Shown: piece by piece, positions 1 to 7,664 of the stretch | Layout: every line of letters starts with the position of its first letter | Numbering within the stretch: the first letter of the stretch is position 1 | Source: Phaeocystidibacter marisrubri | GTDB taxonomy: Bacteria > Bacteroidota > Bacteroidia > Flavobacteriales > Schleiferiaceae | Assembly: GCF_008933165.1 (NCBI RefSeq) | Contig: NZ_WBVQ01000001.1 | Span: 186,001-250,000, forward strand | DNA: 64,000 nt | Direction of reading: 5' to 3' | The notes under the pieces: model-generated | What the model saw: only the letters and a program-made list of their open reading frames with translations | What the model was told of the DNA's origin: nothing | Databases searched by the model: none | Translations under genes and position numbers: made by a program

Positions 1-3000
1 GGTCTCCATCGTGTAAAAGTTTCAGATTTGTCTTCAGGTGGATTGTCAATTGTGGGTGAACCAACCAGCGCATTGCAGCTCTATCACAATCCAGGTGGTA
101 AACTCCCTCAGCGAATTTCTGATTTTCGATACGATGACTTGGCGCAAATAGCGATCCATATCGAAGATGGTGGGGATAATGTACTGGATGCGAATGATAT
201 GGTTTACTTCTACGCAGAAGGCCCACATAGTATTGATTACAACGTTAGCAATGATCGCCTTCAGCACGATTACAATGAATATTCGGAGAGGTCGTATGTG
301 TATGCTACGGTAAACTCACAAGTGACGGGTATTCGCGTTGAAACTCAACCTTGGACAGGTGGAGCGGCAACGACTACTTCTACAGGTTTTGATGAGCTTC
401 AGTTCCACGAATTGGATGAGCGTAACATCACCGGAACGGGGAGAGAGTGGTACGGCGAAGTGTTTGACTTCAATCTTAGCCGAACATTCAACTTTTCGTT
501 TCCCAATCGCGTTCTTACTGAAGATGTCACGCTTTTAGCGCGAGGAGCAGCAAGTTCACCCGTTTCGGGTACACGTTTGGAATATGTGGAGAATGGAACG
601 ACTCAATTAGTGAGTACGTTTTCCCCTATTTTTTCTTCCATCGAATTTACAACGGCGGCTTCCCAAGTGAAGTTTTCAAGTCCGAATACGAACATTGACC
701 TAACCGTAAATTACAATAGAGGGCAGAGTACGTCCTCTTCTGCTTATCTCGATTATATCTCTGTTCAAGCTCGAAGAAGTTGGATATATTCGACGGGAGG
801 ATTCATCGCTCGCGACTTGCAATCCATAGCTACCGCTAGTGTGGTTCAATATACATTGAGCGATAACTCCGCATGGGTTTGGGATGTTACCAATCCAATT
901 CGTCCGTTCATGCCAGCAAGAGGTGTTAATGGAGAATGGCGCTCACATGGTGATTCACTTCGAACCTTTGCCGTATATCGTCCGGGTGATGCTATGTCTC
1001 CAGGCAAAATGGAAAAGGTTGCCAATCAAGACTTACACGGTATAGACGATGTGGATATGGTGATCATTTCACATCCTGAGTTCTACGACGAAGCCGTTCG
1101 CTTAGCTGATTTCCACGTTCAATATGATGGACTTACCACTGTGGTTGTGACTCCTCAGCAAGTGTACAATGAGTTCTCATGTGGCGCTCAAGACATCACT
1201 GCTATCCGCGATTTCATTCGCATGCTTTACAAGAGAAATGCAGATCCTCTGGATTACGTGTTATTGATGGGCGATGCTTCCTACGATTACAAGGATCGCG
1301 TTCCGAATAAGCAAAATTTCGTTCCTATTTATGAGTCTGTCAATTCAAACTCGCTGTATTCATCCTTTATGACCGACGATTATTTTGTTTGTGTGGGAGA
1401 TAATGATGGGGTGAACGTGAGCGTGGAAAATTTGGATGTGATGATTGGAAGAATGCCTGTCAAATCCAAAGCAGAAGCAGAAGTTGCCGTATCGAAGATC
1501 ATCGATTATAAAACCGCTCCAGAATCTTTTGGTGATTGGAGAAATCGTTTGGCATTTGTGTCGGATGATGCGGATGAAGCATGGGAAACGGTACTTACAC
1601 AAGAACCCGAATACGTGGCTTCCATTGTAGATACTACCTATCCAGCTTTCAATATTGAGAAGATTTATTCCGACAGTTATACCCAAACGAGTTCTTCGGG
1701 TAGTCAATCTTATCCTGAAGCACGCGATGCGCTTTACCGTTCCGTACAGCGCGGAAATTTAGTGACTTCCTACACGGGGCACGGAGGAGAAGTGGGGTGG
1801 TCTTCTGAACGATTACTACAGCTAGCAGATATCGATAATTGGTCCAATGGTTTGAAGTTGCCGCTATTCATAACCATCACATGCGAATTCACTCGTTTGG
1901 ACGATCCGTTTAGAACCTCGGCAGGTGAGCAACTTTACTTGAAGAGAGGCGGAGGAGCCATCGCTTTGATTTCAACCACTCGCGTGGTGTTTGTTCCGGG
2001 GGCCATTGCATTGAACAGAGCCGTGTCAGAACAACTGTTTGAGGAGGGGCAAAATGGATACCCAACCTTGGGGGAAGTGGTGCTCAACGCGAAGAATAGT
2101 GTAACTGATGGAGATAGGGTTCGGTTCAGTTTGATCGGCGATCCAGCGATTCGATTGAACATACCTATTCACCAAGTGGTATTGGACAGTTTGAATGGCG
2201 TGGATGTCAACACGGCACTCGACACGATAAAAGCTCGTGAATTGGTAACTCTCAGCGGACGAATCAACCGAAGCTCTGGGGCTTTTTATTCTGATTTCAA
2301 CGGGGAATTGTCACTTACTGTATTTGATAAACCGGTGGAGCGAGAAACAAAGCGCAATGACGGAGTAGGTGTTATTGTTCCTTTTTCTCAGCAAGAGAAT
2401 ATCATTTACAAAGGTCTTGTTACGGTGGAAAATGGACTTTGGTCCACCGAATTTATTGTACCTCGCGATATCAATTTTGCCTATGGAAATGCCAAAATAT
2501 CATTCTATGCAGAGAATGATGTAACGGATGCCATGGGTGCCGACAAGAATATCGTAGTTGGAGGCTTAGGAAATGCTCCATTTGTCGATACAGAGGGGCC
2601 TCGTATCCGACTCTTCATGAACGATACCAACTTCATTTCTGGAGGGACAACAGATGAAAATCCTATCGGACTTGCATTGCTGACGGATTCTTCGGGAATT
2701 AATGTAGTTGGAAATGGACTAGGTCATGATATAGTAGGTGTTCTAGACGGAGATGAAAGCAATACCTTTAAGCTAAATGCTTACTACGAAGCAGATGTAG
2801 ACACCTACATTTCTGGAGTTGTGAATTATCCGTTCTTTAACTTGAGCAATGGCAGACATACCTTGATGGTTCGCGTTTGGGATGTGATGAATAATGTGAG
2901 TGAGGCCACCGTAAACTTTGTGGTTGCGGATCGAGATAACCTCGTTATTGGAGAATTATTCAACTACCCGAATCCTTTTACAGATCAGACTACTTTCAGT

Positions 3001-3252
3001 TTTGAGCACAACCGTCAAGGAGAAGAATTGGATGTAGAGTTGCATATCATGGATATGAGTGGTAGAATTGTTCATTCGCAACAGAAAACTTTAAACCCAG
3101 AGGGAAACAGAACCTTGGATATGACATGGGACGCTACAACGGGATCCGGAGCAAAAGTTTCATCCGGTGTATACGTTTTTAGGTTAGTTGTTCGTTCCAA
3201 GGCAGACGGAAGTGAAGCGCAGCTAAGTGAACGATTGGTGTACCTTCGATAG
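1..3252 (+). CDS. porU: PorU-like type IX secretion sortase (5' end outside window)
   Basis: The reading frame is open from base 1, so the N-terminus lies upstream of the window; the residues before the TTG at 28 continue a typical PorU N-terminal domain (HRVKVSDL). It is a gingipain-type C25 cysteine peptidase: counting from base 1, the GHGG motif puts the catalytic His at about 594 and TCEF puts the Cys at about 628, the 33-34 residue spacing known in the family. The last ~100 residues, from YPNPF on, form a type IX secretion C-terminal domain ending GVYVFRLVV..ERLVYLR. PorU is the surface sortase that removes C-terminal signals from T9SS cargo and attaches them to anionic LPS; PorV follows directly, as in other Bacteroidota. 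About 1083 residues are visible. Confidence 0.93.
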   Translation, partial: GLHRVKVSDLSSGGLSIVGEPTSALQLYHNPGGKLPQRISDFRYDDLAQIAIHIEDGGDNVLDANDMVYFYAEGPHSIDYNVSNDRLQHDYNEYSERSYVYATVNSQVTGIRVETQPWTGGAATTTSTGFDELQFHELDERNITGTGREWYGEVFDFNLSRTFNFSFPNRVLTEDVTLLARGAASSPVSGTRLEYVENGTTQLVSTFSPIFSSIEFTTAASQVKFSSPNTNIDLTVNYNRGQSTSSSAYLDYISVQARRSWIYSTGGFIARDLQSIATASVVQYTLSDNSAWVWDVTNPIRPFMPARGVNGEWRSHGDSLRTFAVYRPGDAMSPGKMEKVANQDLHGIDDVDMVIISHPEFYDEAVRLADFHVQYDGLTTVVVTPQQVYNEFSCGAQDITAIRDFIRMLYKRNADPLDYVLLMGDASYDYKDRVPNKQNFVPIYESVNSNSLYSSFMTDDYFVCVGDNDGVNVSVENLDVMIGRMPVKSKAEAEVAVSKIIDYKTAPESFGDWRNRLAFVSDDADEAWETVLTQEPEYVASIVDTTYPAFNIEKIYSDSYTQTSSSGSQSYPEARDALYRSVQRGNLVTSYTGHGGEVGWSSERLLQLADIDNWSNGLKLPLFITITCEFTRLDDPFRTSAGEQLYLKRGGGAIALISTTRVVFVPGAIALNRAVSEQLFEEGQNGYPTLGEVVLNAKNSVTDGDRVRFSLIGDPAIRLNIPIHQVVLDSLNGVDVNTALDTIKARELVTLSGRINRSSGAFYSDFNGELSLTVFDKPVERETKRNDGVGVIVPFSQQENIIYKGLVTVENGLWSTEFIVPRDINFAYGNAKISFYAENDVTDAMGADKNIVVGGLGNAPFVDTEGPRIRLFMNDTNFISGGTTDENPIGLALLTDSSGINVVGNGLGHDIVGVLDGDESNTFKLNAYYEADVDTYISGVVNYPFFNLSNGRHTLMVRVWDVMNNVSEATVNFVVADRDNLVIGELFNYPNPFTDQTTFSFEHNRQGEELDVELHIMDMSGRIVHSQQKTLNPEGNRTLDMTWDATTGSGAKVSSGVYVFRLVVRSKADGSEAQLSERLVYLR

Positions 3253-3270
3253 TCTTCCAACTTAACCACC

Positions 3271-3278
3271 TATATTTG
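3271..3278 (+). promoter_or_regulatory. Predicted -7 element for porV
   Basis: TATATTTG fits the Bacteroidota -7 consensus TAnnTTTG and lies 22 nt before the porV ATG. No convincing TTTG -33 box is visible, so this is based on the -7 motif alone. It would give porV its own transcript in addition to read-through from porU. Confidence 0.45.
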
Positions 3279-3300
3279 TATCCTCAATCTAGAATTACAC

Positions 3301-4476
3301 ATGAAGATTAGCAGCCTATTATCAGGCATTTTAATACTTGGAGCTGGAGTTAGTGCACACGCTCAGACGTCAGCTTTTGGAGATCCGAATGTCGTTTCAT
3401 CTGCAGTTCCAGTACTTGCAATTGGACCAGATGCTCGTCAGGGTGGTATGGCCAACGTTGGAGCGGCAACAGAAGTGGATGCAAATGCCATGTTCTGGAA
3501 CACCTCCAAACTAGCCTTCATCGGTGATGGAAAAGTAGATTTGTCATTGAGCTATACGCCGTGGCTGAATAAACTGGTTCCAGACATCGACCTGTCTTAT
3601 GTGAGCTTCGCAATGGGACTCGACGACAAGCAGGCCATCGGAGCATCCCTTCGTTATTTCTCGTTGGGAAATATCACGTTTAGAGATGAAAATGGTACCG
3701 AACAGGGAGTGTACAATCCGTACGAGTTCTCGGTTGACTTTGGTTATGCACTGAAATTGTCAGATAACTGGTCTACAGGTATCGCCCTTCGATATATTTT
3801 CTCTGACCTTACGCAAGGACAAGTTGTTCAAGGATTACAAAACAGCCCCGGACAATCTGTAAGTACCGACCTTTCTCTTTACTACAGAGGTCGCCTGATG
3901 AATTTGCCTGATGGTCAGAAGGGGCGATGGTTAGGTGGTCTTGCCATTACCAACGTTGGTGCTAAGATTAGCTACAGCGATGGTGGAGCTGAAGACTTCC
4001 TTCCTACCAACCTTCGTCTAGGTGCGGGTTACGAATACCAGATGGATGAGTACAACTCATTCACAGCGTATGTAGATGTAAACCGTTTATTGATCCCTAC
4101 TCCTCCAGAGTACGATGAGAACACAGGAGAAATTGTAGCAGGTGAAGATGATAATGTGGGCGTTATTGCGGGCATTATGCAATCGTTCAACCCAAATGCA
4201 AAGCCAAATGGTTGGGATGAATTCTGGCAAGAAAACATGTATAACCTAGGTGTTGAATACTGGTACGATCACATCTTTGCGGTGAGAGCGGGTTACCAAT
4301 ACGAGCACGTGAACAAAGGAAACCGTAAGTACTTCACTGCAGGTGTTGGAATTCGATACAATACCCTTGGATTTGACTTCAGTTATTTGTTCCCTGCGAA
4401 CCAAACTGTGCGATCTCCATTGGAAAATACTTTGCGTTTTACATTGACAGTTGACTTGAACTCAGCGACGAATTAA
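3301..4476 (+). CDS. porV: Type IX secretion outer-membrane shuttle protein PorV
   Basis: A 391-residue FadL-like outer-membrane barrel with a Sec signal peptide (residues 1-21, cleavage after AHAQ). The segment following the signal (SSAVPVLAIGPDARQGGMANVGAAT, split here only in description) is the hallmark N-terminus of PorV/LptO, followed by alternating beta-strands and a C-terminal strand ending in TLRFTLTVDL. In P. gingivalis PorV carries T9SS cargo from the SprA translocon to PorU. It sits 48 nt after porU, and its stop overlaps the start of cdd (TAATGA), so the three are probably co-transcribed. ATG start at the signal peptide; no Shine-Dalgarno. Confidence 0.93.
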   Translation: MKISSLLSGILILGAGVSAHAQTSAFGDPNVVSSAVPVLAIGPDARQGGMANVGAATEVDANAMFWNTSKLAFIGDGKVDLSLSYTPWLNKLVPDIDLSYVSFAMGLDDKQAIGASLRYFSLGNITFRDENGTEQGVYNPYEFSVDFGYALKLSDNWSTGIALRYIFSDLTQGQVVQGLQNSPGQSVSTDLSLYYRGRLMNLPDGQKGRWLGGLAITNVGAKISYSDGGAEDFLPTNLRLGAGYEYQMDEYNSFTAYVDVNRLLIPTPPEYDENTGEIVAGEDDNVGVIAGIMQSFNPNAKPNGWDEFWQENMYNLGVEYWYDHIFAVRAGYQYEHVNKGNRKYFTAGVGIRYNTLGFDFSYLFPANQTVRSPLENTLRFTLTVDLNSATN

Positions 4477-4949
4477 TGAAGAATCACGAATGGTCTGCAA
4501 CCTTTCACTCGGGTCACATGAGTGAGTTGAGTAGTGCAGATCGTACCTTGATATTGAAAGCAAAAGAAAGTAGGGAGCGTGCATACGCTCCCTACTCTCG
4601 TTATAAGGTAGGAGCAGCCGTGCAGTTGTCTGACGGTACAATTGTAACCGGGAGCAATCAAGAGAATGCCGCCTATCCGTCTGGCCTTTGTGCCGAACGA
4701 GTGGCCTTGTTTCATGCAGGTGCAGTCTATCCTGAAAGTGAAGTCCAAACCTTGGCTATAATCACCTCTCGTCATGGGGCTATTCCAGCGGCAAGTTGCG
4801 GAGCGTGTAGGCAAGTTATGGTCGAATCTGAGAACCGTCAATTGGGCCCAATTCGCGTGATTATGGCGGATGATGAAGGTAACGTTCTGATATCTAATTC
4901 AGTAAAAGACCTTCTGCCTTTCTCTTTTGAACCTGACAGATTGGGCTGA
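4476..4949 (+). CDS. cdd: Cytidine deaminase
   Basis: A 157-residue homotetrameric-type cytidine deaminase that converts cytidine/deoxycytidine to uridine/deoxyuridine in pyrimidine salvage. The zinc site is clear: CAERV gives C72 and the proton-shuttle E74, and SCGACRQ gives C108 and C111 (PC-x2-C type). A YAPYS-RYKVGAAV block at 37-50 is the family N-terminal signature. The ATG overlaps the porV stop by one base. Its 3' end carries the promoter region of the following pdhA gene. Confidence 0.93.
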   Translation: MKNHEWSATFHSGHMSELSSADRTLILKAKESRERAYAPYSRYKVGAAVQLSDGTIVTGSNQENAAYPSGLCAERVALFHAGAVYPESEVQTLAIITSRHGAIPAASCGACRQVMVESENRQLGPIRVIMADDEGNVLISNSVKDLLPFSFEPDRLG

Positions 4950-4967
4950 GTTCCACTCTATTTGTAT

Positions 4968-4975
4968 TAGATTTG
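4968..4975 (+). promoter_or_regulatory. Predicted -7 element for pdhA
   Basis: TAGATTTG matches TAnnTTTG, with a weak ATTG (4940-4943) about 24 bp upstream. It lies 23 nt before the ATG at 4999 and therefore argues that the E1-alpha protein starts there and not at an upstream alternative codon. Confidence 0.45.
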
Positions 4976-4998
4976 CCATTCGAAAAGTATCCTACAAC

Positions 4999-5994
4999 AT
5001 GGCTAAGAAGAAGCTCACAAAAGAGGTATACCTCAAGTGGTATGAAGACATGCTCTTCTGGAGAAAGTTTGAAGACATGGCGGCTGCCTTGTATATTCAA
5101 CAGAAGATTCGTGGTTTCCTACACCTCTACAATGGACAAGAGGCCGTTTTGGCCGGTGCCCTCCTCGCAATGGAGCAGGGAGATAAGATGATTACGGCAT
5201 ACCGTAACCACGTTCAGCCTATCGGTTTGGGTGTTGACCCACGCAAGATTATGGCTGAATTGATGGGTAAGGTTGACGGAACATCACGTGGTAAGGGTGG
5301 TTCAATGCACATGTTTAGCAAAGAACATCACTTCTACGGTGGTCACGGTATTGTAGGTGGTCAGATTCCACTTGGTGCAGGTTTGGCGTTTGCCGACAAG
5401 TACAAAGGAGACAACAATGTCACGCTGTGTTACATGGGTGACGGTGCTGTTCGTCAGGGTTCTTTCCACGAGACCATGAACTTGGCGATGTTGTGGAACC
5501 TACCTGTTATTTTCATCATTGAGAACAATGGTTATGCAATGGGTACTTCCGTTGCAAGAACAGCAAACCACACGGATATCTACAAGTTGGGCTTAGGCTA
5601 TGAAATGCCATGTAAGCCAGTAGAAGGTATGGATCCAAAAGTGGTATACGAGGAAATGCAAGAGGCTATCGATCGTGCAAAGAGCGGTGGTGGACCAACC
5701 CTCTTGGAGATCCGTACCTACAGATATAAAGGTCACTCTATGAGTGATGCTCAGCACTACCGTACCAAAGACGAGGTGGCTGAGTACCAGAAAATCGACC
5801 CAATCATCACGGTGAAAGATGTCATCGAGAAGAAGAAGTGGGCAACAGAAGATGATTTTGCAGAAATCGAACAACGCGTTAAAGACCTCGTGAAGGAATG
5901 TGTTGATTTCGCGGATGCATCTCCATTCCCAGAAGCACATGAACTTTGGGAGGGAATTTACGTTCAGGAAGATTATCCGTTCATTACCGAATAA
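4999..5994 (+). CDS. pdhA: Pyruvate dehydrogenase E1 component, alpha subunit
   Basis: A 331-residue E1-alpha that, with the beta subunit (not in this window), decarboxylates pyruvate with thiamine diphosphate and reductively acetylates the E2 lipoyl group. Visible signatures are the GQEA block, SRGKGGSMHM, the TPP motif GDGAVRQGSFHE...ENNGYAMGTS and the phosphorylation-loop-like YRYKGHSMSDAQHYR. I start at the ATG at 4999 (MAKKKLTKE) because the frame upstream overlaps cdd, reads as non-family sequence, and a -7 promoter box lies between. E2 follows after 24 nt. E1-beta and E3 must be elsewhere. Confidence 0.95.
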   Translation: MAKKKLTKEVYLKWYEDMLFWRKFEDMAAALYIQQKIRGFLHLYNGQEAVLAGALLAMEQGDKMITAYRNHVQPIGLGVDPRKIMAELMGKVDGTSRGKGGSMHMFSKEHHFYGGHGIVGGQIPLGAGLAFADKYKGDNNVTLCYMGDGAVRQGSFHETMNLAMLWNLPVIFIIENNGYAMGTSVARTANHTDIYKLGLGYEMPCKPVEGMDPKVVYEEMQEAIDRAKSGGGPTLLEIRTYRYKGHSMSDAQHYRTKDEVAEYQKIDPIITVKDVIEKKKWATEDDFAEIEQRVKDLVKECVDFADASPFPEAHELWEGIYVQEDYPFITE

Positions 5995-6018
5995 GCCAAT
6001 CGGCAAAAGAATTATCCT

Positions 6019-7254
6019 ATGGCAGTAGTGATTAATATGCCTCGCTTGAGCGACACCATGGAAGAAGGGGTGGTTGCAAAGTGGCATGTGAAAGTTGGAG
6101 ATCAAGTTAATGAAGGCGACTTGTTGGCGGAAATTGAAACCGACAAGGCAACGATGGATTTTGAAGCATTCCCGGGTCAAGAGGGGAAATTGCTCTACAT
6201 CGGCGTTCAAGAAGGCGAGACAGCTCCGGTTGACAATATTCTTTGTATCCTCGGATCGGATTCAGATGATGTAGACGCCATCCTCAATGAGCAAGGTGGA
6301 TCATCAGCAAAAGAAGAAAAGGCGGAACCCGCTGAAGCTGAAAAGTCAGGTGAAAAAGAGACTCCGAGTCCAGCTCCTGTTGCTACCGATTCATCCGACT
6401 CTCGTGTGAAAGCTTCACCATTGGCAAAGAAAATGGCAGAAGAGAAAGGTATTTCTCTGAGCCAAGTTTCGGGATCGGGTGAAGGCGGTAGAATTGTAAA
6501 GCGCGACATCGACAGCTTTGTTCCAAGTTCGTCTTCTTCTACTTCTACGAGTTCTAACTCTTTCGCAGTTTCTGAAGGATATACAGATATTCCGGTTACC
6601 CAAATGCGCAAGACGATTGCTCGTCGCCTAGCTGAGAGTAAGTTTACTGCTCCACATTTCTACCTCACTATTGAGATTGATATGGACAATGCTGTAGCTA
6701 CTCGCAAGCGCATCAATGACAGAGGAGACGTTAAAGTTTCTTTCAATGACTTGGTGATCAAAGCTGCGGCCGTTGCACTTACAAAACACCCTGCGGTTAA
6801 CTCTAGCTGGATGGGAGATTCCATTCGTCAGTACGACCACGTGAATATCGGAGTCGCAGTAGCTGTAGAAGAAGGTCTATTGGTTCCAGTAGTTCGTCAC
6901 GCCAATGCAAAAGGTCTGGTTCAGATCTCTGCAGAAGTTCGCGAATCTGCTCAAAAGGCAAAAGACAAAAAACTGCAACCTTCAGATTGGGAAGGAAACA
7001 CCTTTACCATTTCCAACTTGGGTATGTTTGGAATTGAAGAATTCACTGCCATTGTGAATCCTCCTGATTCTTGTATCATGGCCGTTGGTGGGATTCGTCA
7101 AGTGCCAGTGGTTAAGGATGGTCAAGTAGTTCCAGGCAATGTGATGAAAGTGACACTATCATGTGATCACCGCGTTGTTGACGGAGCGAAAGGAGCTGCA
7201 TTCTTGCAGACGTTTAAGCAAATGATGGAGGAGCCTGTTTCAATGCTTCTCTAA
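6019..7254 (+). CDS. pdhC: Pyruvate dehydrogenase E2 (dihydrolipoamide acetyltransferase)
   Basis: A 411-residue E2 that transfers acetyl groups from the lipoyl arm to CoA. Domain order: one lipoyl domain (1-80; the lipoylated Lys43 in ETDKATM), a charged Glu/Ala/Pro linker (95-125), the peripheral E1/E3-binding domain (about 130-165, KASPLAKKMA..G.GGRIVKRD), a Ser/Thr linker, and the catalytic domain (185-411) with DHRVVDG (His384, Asp388). Many Flavobacteriia E2 proteins have two lipoyl domains; only one is seen here. It is followed by a strong intrinsic terminator, closing the pdhA-pdhC unit. Confidence 0.95.
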   Translation: MAVVINMPRLSDTMEEGVVAKWHVKVGDQVNEGDLLAEIETDKATMDFEAFPGQEGKLLYIGVQEGETAPVDNILCILGSDSDDVDAILNEQGGSSAKEEKAEPAEAEKSGEKETPSPAPVATDSSDSRVKASPLAKKMAEEKGISLSQVSGSGEGGRIVKRDIDSFVPSSSSSTSTSSNSFAVSEGYTDIPVTQMRKTIARRLAESKFTAPHFYLTIEIDMDNAVATRKRINDRGDVKVSFNDLVIKAAAVALTKHPAVNSSWMGDSIRQYDHVNIGVAVAVEEGLLVPVVRHANAKGLVQISAEVRESAQKAKDKKLQPSDWEGNTFTISNLGMFGIEEFTAIVNPPDSCIMAVGGIRQVPVVKDGQVVPGNVMKVTLSCDHRVVDGAKGAAFLQTFKQMMEEPVSMLL

Positions 7255-7278
7255 CAGAATACACTGTTTTCAGACAAA

Positions 7279-7310
7279 GGCCGCTTCGCAAGGAGCGGCC
7301 TTTTTTATTT
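7279..7310 (+). terminator. Intrinsic terminator after pdhA-pdhC
   Basis: GGCCGCT / AGCGGCC forms a perfect 7-bp stem with an 8-nt loop, followed directly by TTTTTT. It lies 24 nt after the E2 stop. Confidence 0.9.
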
Positions 7311-7379
7311 CTTTCAAAAGGATTCAGAATTTTCCGAGATTCCTGCCAAAAGTCATGGTTTAAATACCCAAATATTGAG

Positions 7380-7387
7380 TATGTTTG
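7380..7387 (+). promoter_or_regulatory. Predicted -7 element for feoAB
   Basis: TATGTTTG matches TAnnTTTG, 31 nt before the feoA ATG. A matching -33 TTTG is not obvious (GTTTA near 7358). Confidence 0.5.
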
Positions 7388-7393
7388 CATTAC

Positions 7394-7410
7394 TTTAAAA
7401 TCAGTCTAAA
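7394..7410. promoter_or_regulatory. Possible metal-regulator operator in the feoA leader
   Basis: TTTAAAATCAGTCTAAA is an imperfect inverted repeat (6 of 8 arm positions pair) at about +1 to +17 relative to the predicted start site. The TTTA...TAAA layout in front of an iron transporter suggests a Fur- or DtxR-family site. This is inference; no regulator is encoded nearby. Confidence 0.3.
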
Positions 7411-7418
7411 TAAACGGG

Positions 7419-7664
7419 ATGAAATTTAAGAGTGCAGCGGACTTAAGAGTTGGGGAGAGTGGAGTGATCCGTGAGTTCAGCCTTGAAGACTTGCCAGTAA
7501 AGCTTTTGGAGATGGGCTGCTTGCCTGGAACTGAGCTTGAGGTGAAACACGTTGCTCCGTTTAATGGACCAATCTACTTCCGCATGGCAGATTATCATAT
7601 TGCAATCCGTAGGGATCTAGCATCATTGATTCTGTTGGAAGATTCTGTAGAGCATGTAGCATGA
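7419..7664 (+). CDS. feoA: FeoA family ferrous iron transport protein
   Basis: An 81-residue cytosolic SH3-like protein matching FeoA in length and pattern (L..G..G.I......PVKLLEMGCLPGTELEV, then a C-terminal IAIRRDLASLILL). FeoA works with FeoB in Fe(II) uptake, probably by modulating the pore or its GTPase domain. Its TGA overlaps the feoB ATG (ATGA), implying translational coupling. Confidence 0.92.
   Translation: MKFKSAADLRVGESGVIREFSLEDLPVKLLEMGCLPGTELEVKHVAPFNGPIYFRMADYHIAIRRDLASLILLEDSVEHVA

Noticed and set aside
5593-6210. 205-codon open frame antisense to pdhA
   Set aside because: Opposite a strongly recognised gene, with His/Cys/Phe-rich composition typical of antisense frames.
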